Of a stretch of 64,000 nt of DNA, positions 23,368 through 34,651 are shown one piece after another (the stretch's first letter is position 1; every line of letters begins with the position of its first letter). The notes below the pieces were generated by a model. That model was not told where the DNA came from. It worked only from the letters and a program-made list of their open reading frames with translations, and did no database searches. The stretch is taken from assembly GCA_022385805.1 (NCBI GenBank), contig MU277682.1, positions 1 through 64,000 of the forward strand, in the 5' to 3' direction. The DNA is from Pilatotrama ljubarskyi (Eukaryota > Basidiomycota > Agaricomycetes > Polyporales > Polyporaceae). Position numbers and translations under genes: made by a program.

Positions 23368-26300
23368 GGCGGTGGTGGGGCGGGTGGTGTGACCGGCTAG
23401 TGGAGCCGAGAGAGTGGTACAGGCTGGGTGGGGGAGCGTAGAGGGCGCAGAGGACGACGAGGGATGGGCGGGAGTGGTGGCGGATGGCAAGAGAGGAGGA
23501 TGTGAGGCTAGTGAGGGTGCAGCGACGCGACTGGGTGGATCGAGGGGAAAAGGACGCGACTGGGTAGCTACTTTATAGGCGACAGGGCCCAGACTCGCCA
23601 GAGAGCGATGACCTATTTCGGCATTCATCTCACGAACGCGTCTGCAATTGGACGCCATCTCGTTTCGTGCCATCGGGAATCGAGCGAGCGAGCAACGTTC
23701 CCATCCTTCTGAATCTTTCCCGCCCTGCGCGGACCCATCAGCCGCCCAAAAACTGTTTTCTCAGCGGGCGGACTCGTATCGGAGTGGCGGAGTCTGCTGC
23801 AACCTCCCCGATCGGGCGTGGTGCTGGGACATACAGCCGGAAAGGCGCAGATAAGACGGGGATTGGTCGACGCACGCTGCAGGCCACCGCGAGCCACGCT
23901 GCACAAGCTCTTGTGCAACTTTGATCGCCAAACTGCCTCCAGCTCTCGAGCTCTGCACGCTCCTCCCCCTGCCGCCCTGTCATGCTATCTCCCTCCGAGC
24001 GCACACGCTGCTGCTGCTGCTACTGCACCCCTGCGCACGCAGGCACTCATCTGACCAGCCTCTTCTCCAACCATCCTGTCACTGCCCATCGGTCCAGCCT
24101 CTCTGCCTTGCGGCATCTCGAGCACGCTCGTCTGTGGAGGGCTGTACCTGTAATACCATCCTAGCGCGAGCCTCGACGCGCCTCTCCTGCAGCACGCAAT
24201 AAGAATAACGGGGGTCTTCACCTGACCCGCCTGCTAATCGGACAGATACCCTGCCTTGAATCATTCCATGCCCGCATCGTGGCCGACCATACCCGTTCGG
24301 GCTTGCGCTTCGTAACCCAGGGTACGACATCCAAAGCCATCGCCATTCTCAGTCGCGCGATCATAAGACCTCCCGGCGCTCCGTCGCTCAATGCAACCTC
24401 TTTCCCTCCCTCGTCCGGTCTCGCATCCAATCCACGTTCATGGGAACGACGACACCCAGCGTCACCGATCGCACCGCACGCTGCTGCTGCTGCACCCTCT
24501 GCAGTACAGTACCACAGCGCAGCTCAGCAATTCCCTCCCGTGCGCAATCTCGCCCGTCGCCGCACTTGGCTCTCCGCATGCCTTGCATTTGGACAGCAAA
24601 AGTCGTGCATCGCGCCAGGCGGCACAGCGCGATCGTCCCACACATCGTTCAGACACCGGGCCTTCTCTGGCCTTGGGGTGCATTCCTCGCCCGGCCAGAC
24701 TCTGTCCATGCCCGCGGGCCCTGCCAACTCCGCGAAGGGCTGTCCCTCGCCCTTTTGCATACCGCCACCTCTGTCATCGGCCTATACATACTTGGATTTG
24801 CCCTCGCAGACGCGCACACACGACGGCAGCTAATCCTGCATCGCGCAAGGTTCTGTCCGCGTCTCTCCCCCTGCGTGCGCGCGCGAGAGAGAGACGGGAG
24901 GAATGGGAGAGCGATCCCGCTCGGAAGCTGTTCGCATGCGTGTGCGTGTGTGCGCCCTGCGTCGAATTCCGCCGTCGGCGAGTTTATTGAACGTCAGTTT
25001 TACGCGTTCGGCCTTCCCTTCTCGCGCGTCGCCAGTCCGCCAAGTGCGCCCTCCCCTCTCTTTCGACGCTTCCGCACAGCTGTTCTCCCATCAGACCCTA
25101 TCGCTGTCCTTCGCGAGCATTCCCTTTGCAGGCGCGTCAAGAGTCCAGAGCCCAGACTGCAGGGGCGTGGTATCATCGACGTCGTGTGTGCTTCCTTGTC
25201 AACGCGAGATCTGCCTGCGCCAGAGTTTACAACATTGACACCGGCAGCACGCGCTGCATGGCTTGCCAGTGCTCCCACCTCTCGCCCGTCATCACCATCA
25301 CGCTCTCGACCTCTCTTTCTTTCCCCGACGCTGCTCGCTCGTGCCTCAATCGCGCCCTGACAGTAGTAGTGATGGCAGTGGGTTCCCGGTTCGCAGGGCC
25401 CACGCTGATTAGGTTGGCCGGCCGGTCCCGCTACTTCCCGAGCCAGCACACATTGCGTTTCTCTCCCCTGCAGCGCTAGTGACGACCCCCCGTGGCCAGT
25501 CGGGTCAGAAAAGTACGACTGAGATGGTACGTCGCCGGCGTCGCCGTCCCACGCGCGCGCACGTTGCCAGAGTTCTGCTGGGCCTGAGACTCACGCTTCA
25601 GCTGCAGACCGGGACCTGGGTATGTATCTATACTGTCAATGTCAAACGAGCCTGGGGCCGGCGTTCTGGCCGCGTCCGACCGCGCGAGTTCACCGCTCAC
25701 GTCCGCAGGTTCCCAAGTTCCCAAGCGATGATCTGGGGTACATACTACCTGCCCCTCGCAAGTCAAATCGCTGCGAAATATCGCCGAACGGTGGCCAGCC
25801 TCGAGATTCATGATCAGTGCTCGCTTGATGATCTCACGCCCCGCCGGCCTCCTTACCTCACGCGCGGAGTCTGCTGACAGGTTTATGTCGTCGTGCGCGT
25901 ACGGCATCCCAGCGTGAGCGCGACATCTGACTTGCTGCGACGACGCGCTCAGAGTGCTCTTCCGAGTTCTGAGAGCAACCCGAGCCAGCTAGCACGTCTT
26001 CTGAATCTTTCTCACTTATGGCAAGCTCTCGTCTCGCATATGGCGATGGCATCGTTCTCCCACTGCTGCCGGAAGGTAATCACCAAGTGCAGGTAGGCAG
26101 GATGACGGCGCACTTCTTCTCCCTTGATGCCCTTCTTCCTTCCCCACCGGGTAAGCAGGCAGCGACTACAGTATACTCAGCTTGACACACTCGAGAGACT
26201 TCCCCGACTTCCCCACACCGCGAGCCAAATCCATATCGGTATGGATGCGCAGCCGGCGGCGGCATAGCGCGCCTCCAACGTTCAACGGGCCCCGCATCGT

Positions 26301-27403
26301 CGACGCACAGTCGTCGCGCTCGCCGCGCGCCGTCTTCGGTTCGATAAGTGGCCGAGCGAGCGTGGGCGAACGCGAACGCGAACGGTCGCGGAGCTTGCAC
26401 GCTTCGTCTCTTCGCAGGAGGTGTGGCTGATAAGTAATTGGCAGATGCAAGATGCACGCCATGTGCGCACATAATAATATGGAACCCGTGTGCAGCTCGA
26501 TCGGGCAACGTTGTCGCGTACTCGTGCGTACGCCGCTGGTGGTGGCTGATGGCCCCTCCAACTTCAGCTGGCAGTGGCTAGTGGCTAGTGGGAACGTACT
26601 CGCGGCTTTGCCGTGGTCAGGGACGTCGATGATGGCATGGGAGCCTGAGGTCCCTCTCGCCCGGGAACGCAGCGACTTTCTCGTGAGTTAGCGTTACGCA
26701 CCCGCGGCCGTCGCCGAGGCGGAGAGCTCGCGCACATGACGAACCTTGCTTTGCGACGAGCAGCACCGTGACTTGGCCGTCGCCGGATATGTACGTCTTG
26801 GGACGAATGCCACGGCGTCTGCGGAGAAGTCCTCGAGCGAAGTCGCTTCCTCACGCTTACGCACGGATCTACTCAGGTTAGTACTCGAACGCGAACTCCA
26901 ACTCGAGAGACCCGCAGGTGACCGGCTGCCGAGTCGTCCACGAGCTCTGCCAGCGCGTGTCGAGAACGCGAGCGGTCGGTGCTTAGACATCGACGCTGGA
27001 TGGCACTTCTGTCAGTTCCCAGTTCGCGGGGCGCGCTGCATCATGCATGAGATGTGATGCTCTCTGCGCGCTCCGATTGTGCTCGCTGGTTCTGCGATGA
27101 TAGTTGATAACGGGCGGCGCGGCGGCGGCGACGACGGTGATGATGAGGCATCCGCACGAAGGTGATGAAGCGAACATACAATTTGTGCGATTGACTTCTC
27201 GTTCATACGTACGTCAGGACTCACGTCTACGATCTATGCGCTGCAGTCATCGCTCCCGACCGGTGACCACCTCGCCACTGGCCGATAACGATATGATTCA
27301 GTGGAGCTCAGGGTGCAGCAGCGGGAGGATGAATTGCCCACGACAGACCCGATACGCCTTGCGAGCGCACGCGCTTGCGCTGCCGACGTCGCTCCTGCGT
27401 CTA
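23368..27403. other. 4.0-kb gene-poor, C/T-rich region
   Basis: No gene supported. The first part is promoter and leader of the gene at 23367 (-). From about 23900 to 25400 the plus strand is C-rich with CTG-CTG runs near 24010 and 24480, and many overlapping long open frames on both strands reflect composition. A 143-codon frame at 25476-25907 (-) is the least unlikely coding candidate but resembles nothing known. Confidence 0.4.
23572..23577 (-). promoter_or_regulatory. TATA box for the gene starting at 23367
   Basis: The minus strand reads CTATAAAGTAGC here, about 205 bp upstream of the ATG. Just downstream on the transcribed side, GACGCGACTGGGT occurs twice (plus-strand 23524-23536 and 23553-23565). 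Confidence 0.45.
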
Positions 27404-30400
27404 TCACTCCACATCCTGCACACCGTCGTACGCCGGCAGCCTACGGCAGGCCTCGGCCCAGTCGATGGTCCCGTTCACGAGCTCGGTGACCGTAGCGATG
27501 ACCTCGTCGATCTGGCCAATGAGCTGCCCGGTAGTGTCGCGCTCCCTGTTAGGACGAGCCAATCAGCGATCGACCAATGAGAGCGAGGGAAAGCAGGCCG
27601 CATCGACCCAATGGCCACGGCGCTACGCAGGTCAGGGTTGCGCGCTGCGGCCACAGGGAGGACACAAGTCTGCGGGGCGATGTTCTGGATTTTGATGACT
27701 TACCGTAGCGTCATGGTGCCCTTTTGAGTGGCTAGAATGTCACGATGACGAGGGACGTCAGCTCTGAGGTGCACGAAGGTTCGACGGCTGATGGTGGGGG
27801 TGGAGACGTACAAGCAAAGTCTAGCGTGAGGCCATAGGGCGTGCCCAGCTCGTCGTTCCGGGCGTAGCGCTTCCCGATAGACGTATTTGAGTCGTCCACG
27901 CGCGAAAAGATACCGGCCTTGCGCAGTTTCGCCGCTGAGAAAGCAGGGACGCCGGACGTCAGCAGACGGCGTCCAACGATAGGTGCATGCGGGGGCAGGT
28001 GACCCTAGACCCCTCCCACTGAAACAGAACTACTCACAGACTTCCCGCACCAGCGGGGCAAACTCTGGCTTCGCGCTCAGAGGGACGATCAGAACCTTCG
28101 TGGGGGCAACTACGGCTGGCAGCGAGAGGACCTAGACATTGACGAAGGCCAAAATGAAAAGAAGGTGGAAGGCGCGCGGGTCGGAGTCAGTAAGCACATC
28201 CGGGGCCATGAGCTCATGAGTAGACATTAAACGGAGAGGAAACGAACGCACCCCGCGCTCGACGTCCTGTTCTCGGCTCCAGAAACTGTGTTCAAGGAGC
28301 GCGTAGAGGATGCGGCCGAGACCAAAGGACGGCTCGATGACGTTCGGTGTAAACTCGCGGACTGAATGGGGGTCCCGGTCAGATGACACTGCATCCCGCG
28401 GCAGGCGTGAATGCGATACTCACTCGATTGCTTGAACGTCTTCTTCTCGATGGTCAGAAGGTCAGGGGTCAGCTTGAATTCCCTGCCGTCGGACGAAGTA
28501 ACGGTAGTCGACCTGCGGAACGGACGACGTGTCGTGTGAGTCCGGAGCGCGTATAATGGCTGTCAAGGCTGCGAAGCAGCAGCAAGTCGTTCCTCACCCT
28601 TGCGCGAGCTCACCCTGGAGCTTAGCCAACAGGGCTTCGTCCATGCCCCCGATGAGGTTCTGGAGCATGGCCGTGTCTTTGCCAAACGTCTTCCCAAACG
28701 TCTTCTTGTTGAACTCCGCGACCAGCTTCTCGGTGATGATCGGTTCCTTCAGGGCCTGGCGGACAACGAGCGGATGGCCGGTCTTGGCGGAGTGCACGGA
28801 CAGATCGTACGCCGCACGGTCTGCGCAGCCCACGCACTCCGTCCAGCCGTATGAGTTCTGGATTTCGGCGTCCCAGCAGTCCGTCGCGTAATGCGCCATC
28901 TCGTTCGCCATGTGCTGGCGGAAGCGCAGGCGCGTGGGGTTTATGCCAATCTTGATCAGGAACTGGTTGATGCGTGCGAGGAAGTACCCCAGCGTCTCGT
29001 TCGCCACGATGCCCTTGTCCACCGCGTCCCCAATCTTCATTCGTGTGACCTTCGTGCTGCCCGCCGCCTGCGTGTGGCGGTCCAGAAGGTCCAGCTCGAC
29101 GTCGCGCACCTCCGAGAAGCGTTCGTGCCGCTTGTCCTCCGGGTCGACGTAATGTTCGATCTCCGCCATCGTGAACTCACGCACACGGAGCAGGCCCGCG
29201 CGCGGGGAGATTTCGTTGCGGAACGAGCGACCGATCTGGGCGGATGCGAATGGAATGCGGCCGTTGTTGAACTCAAGCAGGCGGGAGAAGTTAAGGAAGT
29301 GGCCCTGGGCCGTCTCCGGGCGCAGGAAACCAGGGTGCTGGCCCGTGGGCCCGATGCTGCTGGCGAACATGAGGTTGAACTGCTGCGGCTCGGACACCTC
29401 GTTGTCCGTGTCCGGGTTTCGGATGTTGTATTTCCTGCAGAGCTCCCCGAGCTCGGGCCCAGAGTAGTTGTCGAGCTAGTAATCATTGGAGGAAGATCAG
29501 ACGCGAGAAGCGGGGGGACGCTAACACGCCGCGCTCCAGACTCACCTGCGCGAGAATAGTCTCATACTCGACCACAACCTCGTCCGGCAGCTTGACCGCG
29601 GTCGGCTTGGCCTTGTCCTTCTTTTTCTTCTTCTTATCGTCTTCCTTCGGCGGAGCGCCAGCGAGCCCACGGGCCTCCTTGTCACCGGCCAAGCGCGCCT
29701 CCAGGACGTTCTTGACGAGGTGATCGGCCCGCAAGACTTCGCCGGTCTTCAAGTCCTTGACCATCCAGTCCGCGAAGCGCGCGACGTGGCCAGAAGTTTC
29801 AAAGACCGGCGCGGGTGTCATGATAGTCGTGTCGACCTCGAGCATGTGCTCTTCCACGATGAAGTGTTTGCGCCATTCAGCAATGATGTTGCTTTGGAGC
29901 GAAGAGCCCGGCGGACCATAGTCGTAGAGACCAGCGACACCTGAAGCAGGGTGGATGAGTACGTGTACATCAACGAGCTATTTGAACGTATCCAGAGGGG
30001 TCAGATATAAGATGGATTACACTGAATATGAAGTGGCGCGCACAAGAAGACGTCTATAGGCTTCCTGCCGTCGAAATTCATCGCGCGCCACAGCTTCGAA
30101 GAAGCACCGACGCCGACTTTCCGGATCTGGGACAGCGGACCGCCACAAGCCTCAAGCGGTATGATCACCGAGCACCGCCCTGTCGCTTTCCTTGCAAAGC
30201 GGCCAACTTGAGGACGATTCCCAGGACGCTAAACCAAGCGTCGACGTTACAAAGAAGCGCGTAAGAGCAAGAACTTCGAGCAGCAGCACGAACTGTAAAG
30301 CTTCGCGCCTATTCCTGCTATGAGGGATCTCCAAGGACAGCGGTTGAACCTGCACAACGGCGAAATGTCGCTGCGCGCCAGGCATCCTCCCAGTGTACAT

Positions 30401-31599
30401 TCTTACGCAAAGGAGCCGCGGGCTGGAGAGAGCTGTTGCTTTTACGTCGTGCGCGCACTTCCCCGCAGGTCCTGCAGGCATCGCGCTGAACAATAGACCG
30501 TGAACTGCCACTTTGCCGCATAACACTCCAGGACAGAGCGTCGCAGAGCAGGAAGCCTCTGGATGAGCATCTCCATACGGGATTGTTGAGACGACGAGCA
30601 CCGGTTGATATTCTGGGCTGTCCTCAAGACGCTGCGGAGTATGAAGCCCTCGGTATGCAGGCTCTAGTAGACGGCACTCCATAGCTTGGAGCCACTAACG
30701 GCCTTCGTCTAGGAATCTGCTAGCGCACAGGGGTACAGCCCCATTCTACTCTCCCGGCGTATGACCCATTAAGACAGGTCACTGCCGTCGCGCAAGCTAG
30801 ACATGCCCGAACCACTCATGAAGGCAGGGCCTCGGAACAACTGTGCATCGCATACGGCCCGCGCAAATTCACAAAGACGAGAACCTCAGGCTAGATGTCG
30901 GCGCGATGCGGATACACGAGCTCCGAATGAGACCATGTGCGAGCTGAGGGAAGGTGTCGGGAGCCTCATTGCTCCTCGCAGCATGGTCGAGTAGTTCAGG
31001 TGATGGCCGATGAGAAGACATTGCAATGTGCGGAGAACGAACCTACGACGGGGCACATTCGACGCTGCGCGGCACAACACTCCAGAAGGCAGACTCGCAG
31101 AGCCAGAAGCCGCTGCTCATGAACTCTTATAGCAAGCTGCTGGGCTGTGCATCGTCGCAGAAGCAACTCATCGGTCCAAGGACGGCTCACCCCACCCTGA
31201 AGCAATTGAGCATCACTCCTCAGCCTAGGCGAGATTCCGACAACAGGGATCTCTGACACGCTCTCCGCATATTGCAGTATCACCTCTTTGGCCATCATCT
31301 GGGCTATCCAGCCGTGCTTCGAGGAGCAAGGAAGTTTTCCAGATCCTTGCGCTCACAGACGGATCCAGCGATGCGAGTCGACTCTCCGTGTTCGAGCTCA
31401 ACGACGCACCGACGCCACTTCGCATTCCGGATACTCTCAGGCAGAGCGAGAAACCATGGATGGAACAAACAGGAGAAGATCAAACACTCACCGCCATAGA
31501 TCTCGAATGCCGGAGCGTAGAAGAACCTGCGATTGAGGAGCGCCTCAAAGCGGGCCTTGTCGAAGGGATGCGCGGTCTTGTTGACCTGAATATTGGCCA
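27404..31599 (-). CDS. GRS1: Glycyl-tRNA synthetase
   Basis: Class II aminoacyl-tRNA synthetase that charges tRNA-Gly. Exon 1 (31492-31599) encodes [20 protein letters not shown] and ends EIYG-G. It splices across 29941-31491 to [20 protein letters not shown], rebuilding the conserved [12 protein letters not shown] start of the catalytic core. Later: [14 protein letters not shown], a Lys-rich insert (29615-29640), [20 protein letters not shown], motif 2 ([25 protein letters not shown]), [40 protein letters not shown] (motif 3), then the anticodon-binding domain ([49 protein letters not shown]). The end is [17 protein letters not shown]. No WHEP domain is seen. It shares a 334-bp promoter with the bestrophin gene. 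Confidence 0.93.
29941..31491 (-). repeat. 1.55-kb first intron of GRS1 with internal repeats
   Basis: Donor GTGAGTG (31491 downward) and an acceptor ending CTTCAG (29941) are clear and the splice restores the conserved core. Inside are an inverted pair: 30950-31030 read on the minus strand resembles 31262-31335 on the plus strand (shared CTCCGCA.ATTGCA, GGCCATCA.CTG, TGC.TCGAGGAGCA.TG). There is also a direct pair around GCA.AACACTCCAG..CGCAGAG at 30519-30555 and 31070-31106. Other introns in this gene are about 50-90 bp. The content looks like an inserted, decayed repeat element. Confidence 0.65.
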
Positions 31600-31933
31600 T
31601 GTCCAGATGTCTTGTGTGTTTCAAGCGAGCCCAGATGCGGAGAGGAGGAGTAAAAGTACAAGACCGAGGAAGACGAGGAGCCCAAATCCGCATGCACACG
31701 CCGAAGTCAGAGTCCAGTGACTCAAGCAGAGCTGATCAGGATAAACGCGACGCGTGACTCTATTTTACACTGTCACGCGCTGTGACTCTCGCGTTCATTG
31801 CGCGCGATAAGCGCCCTTTCCGGCTGGACAGATGGCGCGGGCGTCTGCTGCGTTGGTTACAGACGCCGAAACGTTCTGAGGAACGAGGACCGCAAACCAT
31901 CTTACCGGAGCGTCTGAATGTTTTGACGGGAGC
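31600..31933. promoter_or_regulatory. Divergent promoter of GRS1 and the bestrophin gene
   Basis: The 334-bp gap between starts at 31599 (-) and 31934 (+) contains ACGCGACGCGT at 31745-31755 and further CACGCG and CGCGCG motifs up to 31805. The same ACGCGACGCG core occurs in two other divergent promoters of this window (10011-10020 and 41992-42001). Confidence 0.5.
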
Positions 31934-34651
31934 ATGGCCGCGAATAAGAAAGGTAAGAACATCACAGATCTCTGTTCATATCATATCATCCGCATTGCCG
32001 TGTAACACCGGTTTTCCAAGCGAGAGCCACACGTCTAGGCCCTCTCCGAGCCTTGGCCCTTCCCTTCAAGGCTCCAGGGTTTCTCTCCTCGAGGCAGACT
32101 CCCTTCGCGCATCTTTCTTTCTGACCACTTTCTTATTCGTTTTTACGTTCTCTGGTAGGCAACATGGAGACCTCGTTCATGTACTCGGTCGACCCCTTCA
32201 CGCCGGCTCGCAACAGCGGCACCCTCTCTCGCCTCGTCAGCGCCATCCTCGCGACCGCCGTCATCCGCTGCTGGCCCCTCTTGCTCTTTTTCTCTGCCTG
32301 GGCGACCGCTGTTTCCCTCATAAGCCATAATGTCTATAGCTTGGCCATCCAGCCGACGCTGCTCACTGTGTAAGTTCCCAATCTACCATTCCCGGACCCG
32401 CCAAACCTGTCGCATGCGCACACGACCACCCGTCCCGATTCCGATTTGATCTCGATCACTCTGCATGAGATGCGCATATGACGCTGCTCCAGCGGAAGAA
32501 AGCCTCTGTGCAGACTGACCGACGTCCCTCCATAGCATTGGTACCGTGCTCGGCTTCGTCATCTCGTACCGGACGACAGCAAGTTTCGAGCGCTACAATG
32601 AAGGTCGGCGTCTCTGGTCGCAGATCATTCTCGGTAGTCGTACTTTGGCCAGGACGATCTGGTTCCATGTCCCCGGTATGTTCAGGTTTAGCTGTCCCAT
32701 TGAGCATGCCTGGTTGAATTTAAGGGTGCCCGTATCAATGAACAGAGGCTATGCCGGCAGCCAAGGATGACCCCTCCACGCTTGAACAACGCAAGGCGCG
32801 GGTGCTCATTGAAAAGAAGACGGTGATCAACCTTATTGAGGCTTTCGGTGTCGCCGTCAAGCACTACCTTCGCGGGGAGGAGGGCGTCTACTACGTCGAC
32901 CTGTACCACCTCGTCAAGTTCCTCCCGTCCTACGCCTTGCCCGCGGGTCTCCCCTCCGCTGTTGATGTCACCTCGGCGGAGGGCTTGTCCCTCCGCTCGC
33001 CTCACCGTCCCCGGGGGGACAGCACTGCTGCAGACCTGACGTCTCTCCGCGAAGAGGTCGCGTCGCTCGAGGGACCGCCATCCCCCACTGTCCCTACTTC
33101 GCCGACGACTCAACTCCCCTTCCCCGCGACAGCCACGTCCCCACGTAAGGTGAGCCACGTCAAGGTAGACCTGCCCCCGAGGACCTCCATGAACGGGCGG
33201 GGCGGACGATCATACGACAGGGAAAGGCAGGCGGATAAGGGGTCGATGTATTCGGGTGTCTCGGGCACGCAGGACGAGAGCTTTTTGCTCCCTGCGCGCA
33301 TGCCTCCCAAGTACCATCTCTTCGACTTGTTCCCGTTCTCACTCCTCGTGCACGTCTTGACGAAAAAAGGCAAGGAGGTGAAGGTGAAGACTACAGGTTT
33401 ACACTAGACGGTGGCTCGCATGCTGAGATCCTTGGATTCAAACAGGGTAGGAAGGCTGCTCGGATTCGCGCTAAGCTCCGGAGCAAGACCGTTACGCACA
33501 ATCTTCCCCTTGAAATCTCGCTGTACCTCGTGAGTCTTTCGTATATTCCACCCAAAATTGCATCATATCTGATGAGCCACAAGAGCTCGTACATCGCAGC
33601 ACTCCAGGATCGAGGCGCGGTCCCGCCTCCTACGGCCAGTGAGATCCGATTCCTACTTGCTCTGTTTAAAGAGCGCTGAAACGGCTGCCAGCGAACCTCC
33701 TCAACGCGCTGAATCAACTGGTCGACGCGTTGACGGGTCTCGAACGTATCCTGACAACGCCGATTCCCTTCTCGTGAGTCCCGGCGATGGAGCCTCGTTC
33801 GGTTCCTCACCAATGCGTCTTTGTTCAGGTACCGGGTGCAGCTCTGGAGCGTCACCGTCCTGTACTGCTTGCTCCTGGTACTGTCGCACTCTCACCGGCG
33901 CGCTATCAAGTACTGACATGTCGCTCCAGCCGTTCCAGATCTGGTCCACGCTCAAGTGGCTCACCATTCCCGCAACGTGTCTCGCAGTACGTCCCGCCCG
34001 CTATTTCACTTCCCGACGAATTTGCTAGCTCATTGCTCCGCGCACTCCGATAGAGTTTCATCTTCTTTGGGTTCCTGGTCGCGGGCGAGGAGATCGAGAG
34101 TGAGTGCATCGCCCTAGCGCGGATCTCGCTTTCATTTCCCCTTCATTTAATCGCGAATGATCGAGTGCTCATTTGCTGTTTGCGTTTGACTTTGCGTCCA
34201 CTCCGATCCTGCAGATCCATTTGGTAAGTGACTTGTCTTACGTTCATTTGACTTATGGAGGGGATGCTGACGGGCGTGATCGTCATCTAGGCTACGACAA
34301 GAACGATCTGGTACGCTTCGAGCATTCTTGCCCCTGCCCTATGGTACCGCGATGCTCACTTCGTGCGCCGTCACACACAGAACCTGGACCACTTCACGCA
34401 CAACATCATCCGTGAGTCATCGCGATGCCTCACTCGCCTCCGTCCAGCGTAGGGGCGCTTACAAGTAATGTCGTGGACTACTGACAGGCAACGAGCTGCG
34501 GGCGATCACAGCGCTGCCCGCGCCCCACGTGGAGAGCTGGGCCTTCTCTTCGTTCAACGACCAGATCTTCAGCACCGAGGAGAGGGCCGCCCCCGATGAG
34601 TGGATGCAGCGCGGTCTCGGGCGCATCCAGGCGGCGCTTGCGACAATCTAG
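31934..34651 (+). CDS. Bestrophin-family (UPF0187-type) anion channel protein
   Basis: Exon 1 MAANKKG joins to NMETSFMYSVDPFTPARNSG in phase. Then follow hydrophobic AVIRCWPLLLFFSAWATAV, IGTVLGFVISYRTTASFERY with the family signature NEGRRLWSQIILGSRTLART, LEQRKARVLIEKKTVINLIE, and VAVKHYLRGEEGVYYVDLYH. A Ser/Pro-rich loop of about 130 residues separates these from LEISLYLSSYIAAL, LERILTTPIPFSYRVQLWSV, LKWLTIPATCLASFIFFGFL and the calcium-loop-like ENPFGYDKNDL. The end is NLDHFTHNIIRNELRAITAL ... GRIQAALATI-TAG. The family forms chloride or bicarbonate channels in animals and related membrane proteins in fungi. The long disordered loop looks typical of fungal members. Subcellular site and ion are not visible. 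Confidence 0.9.
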
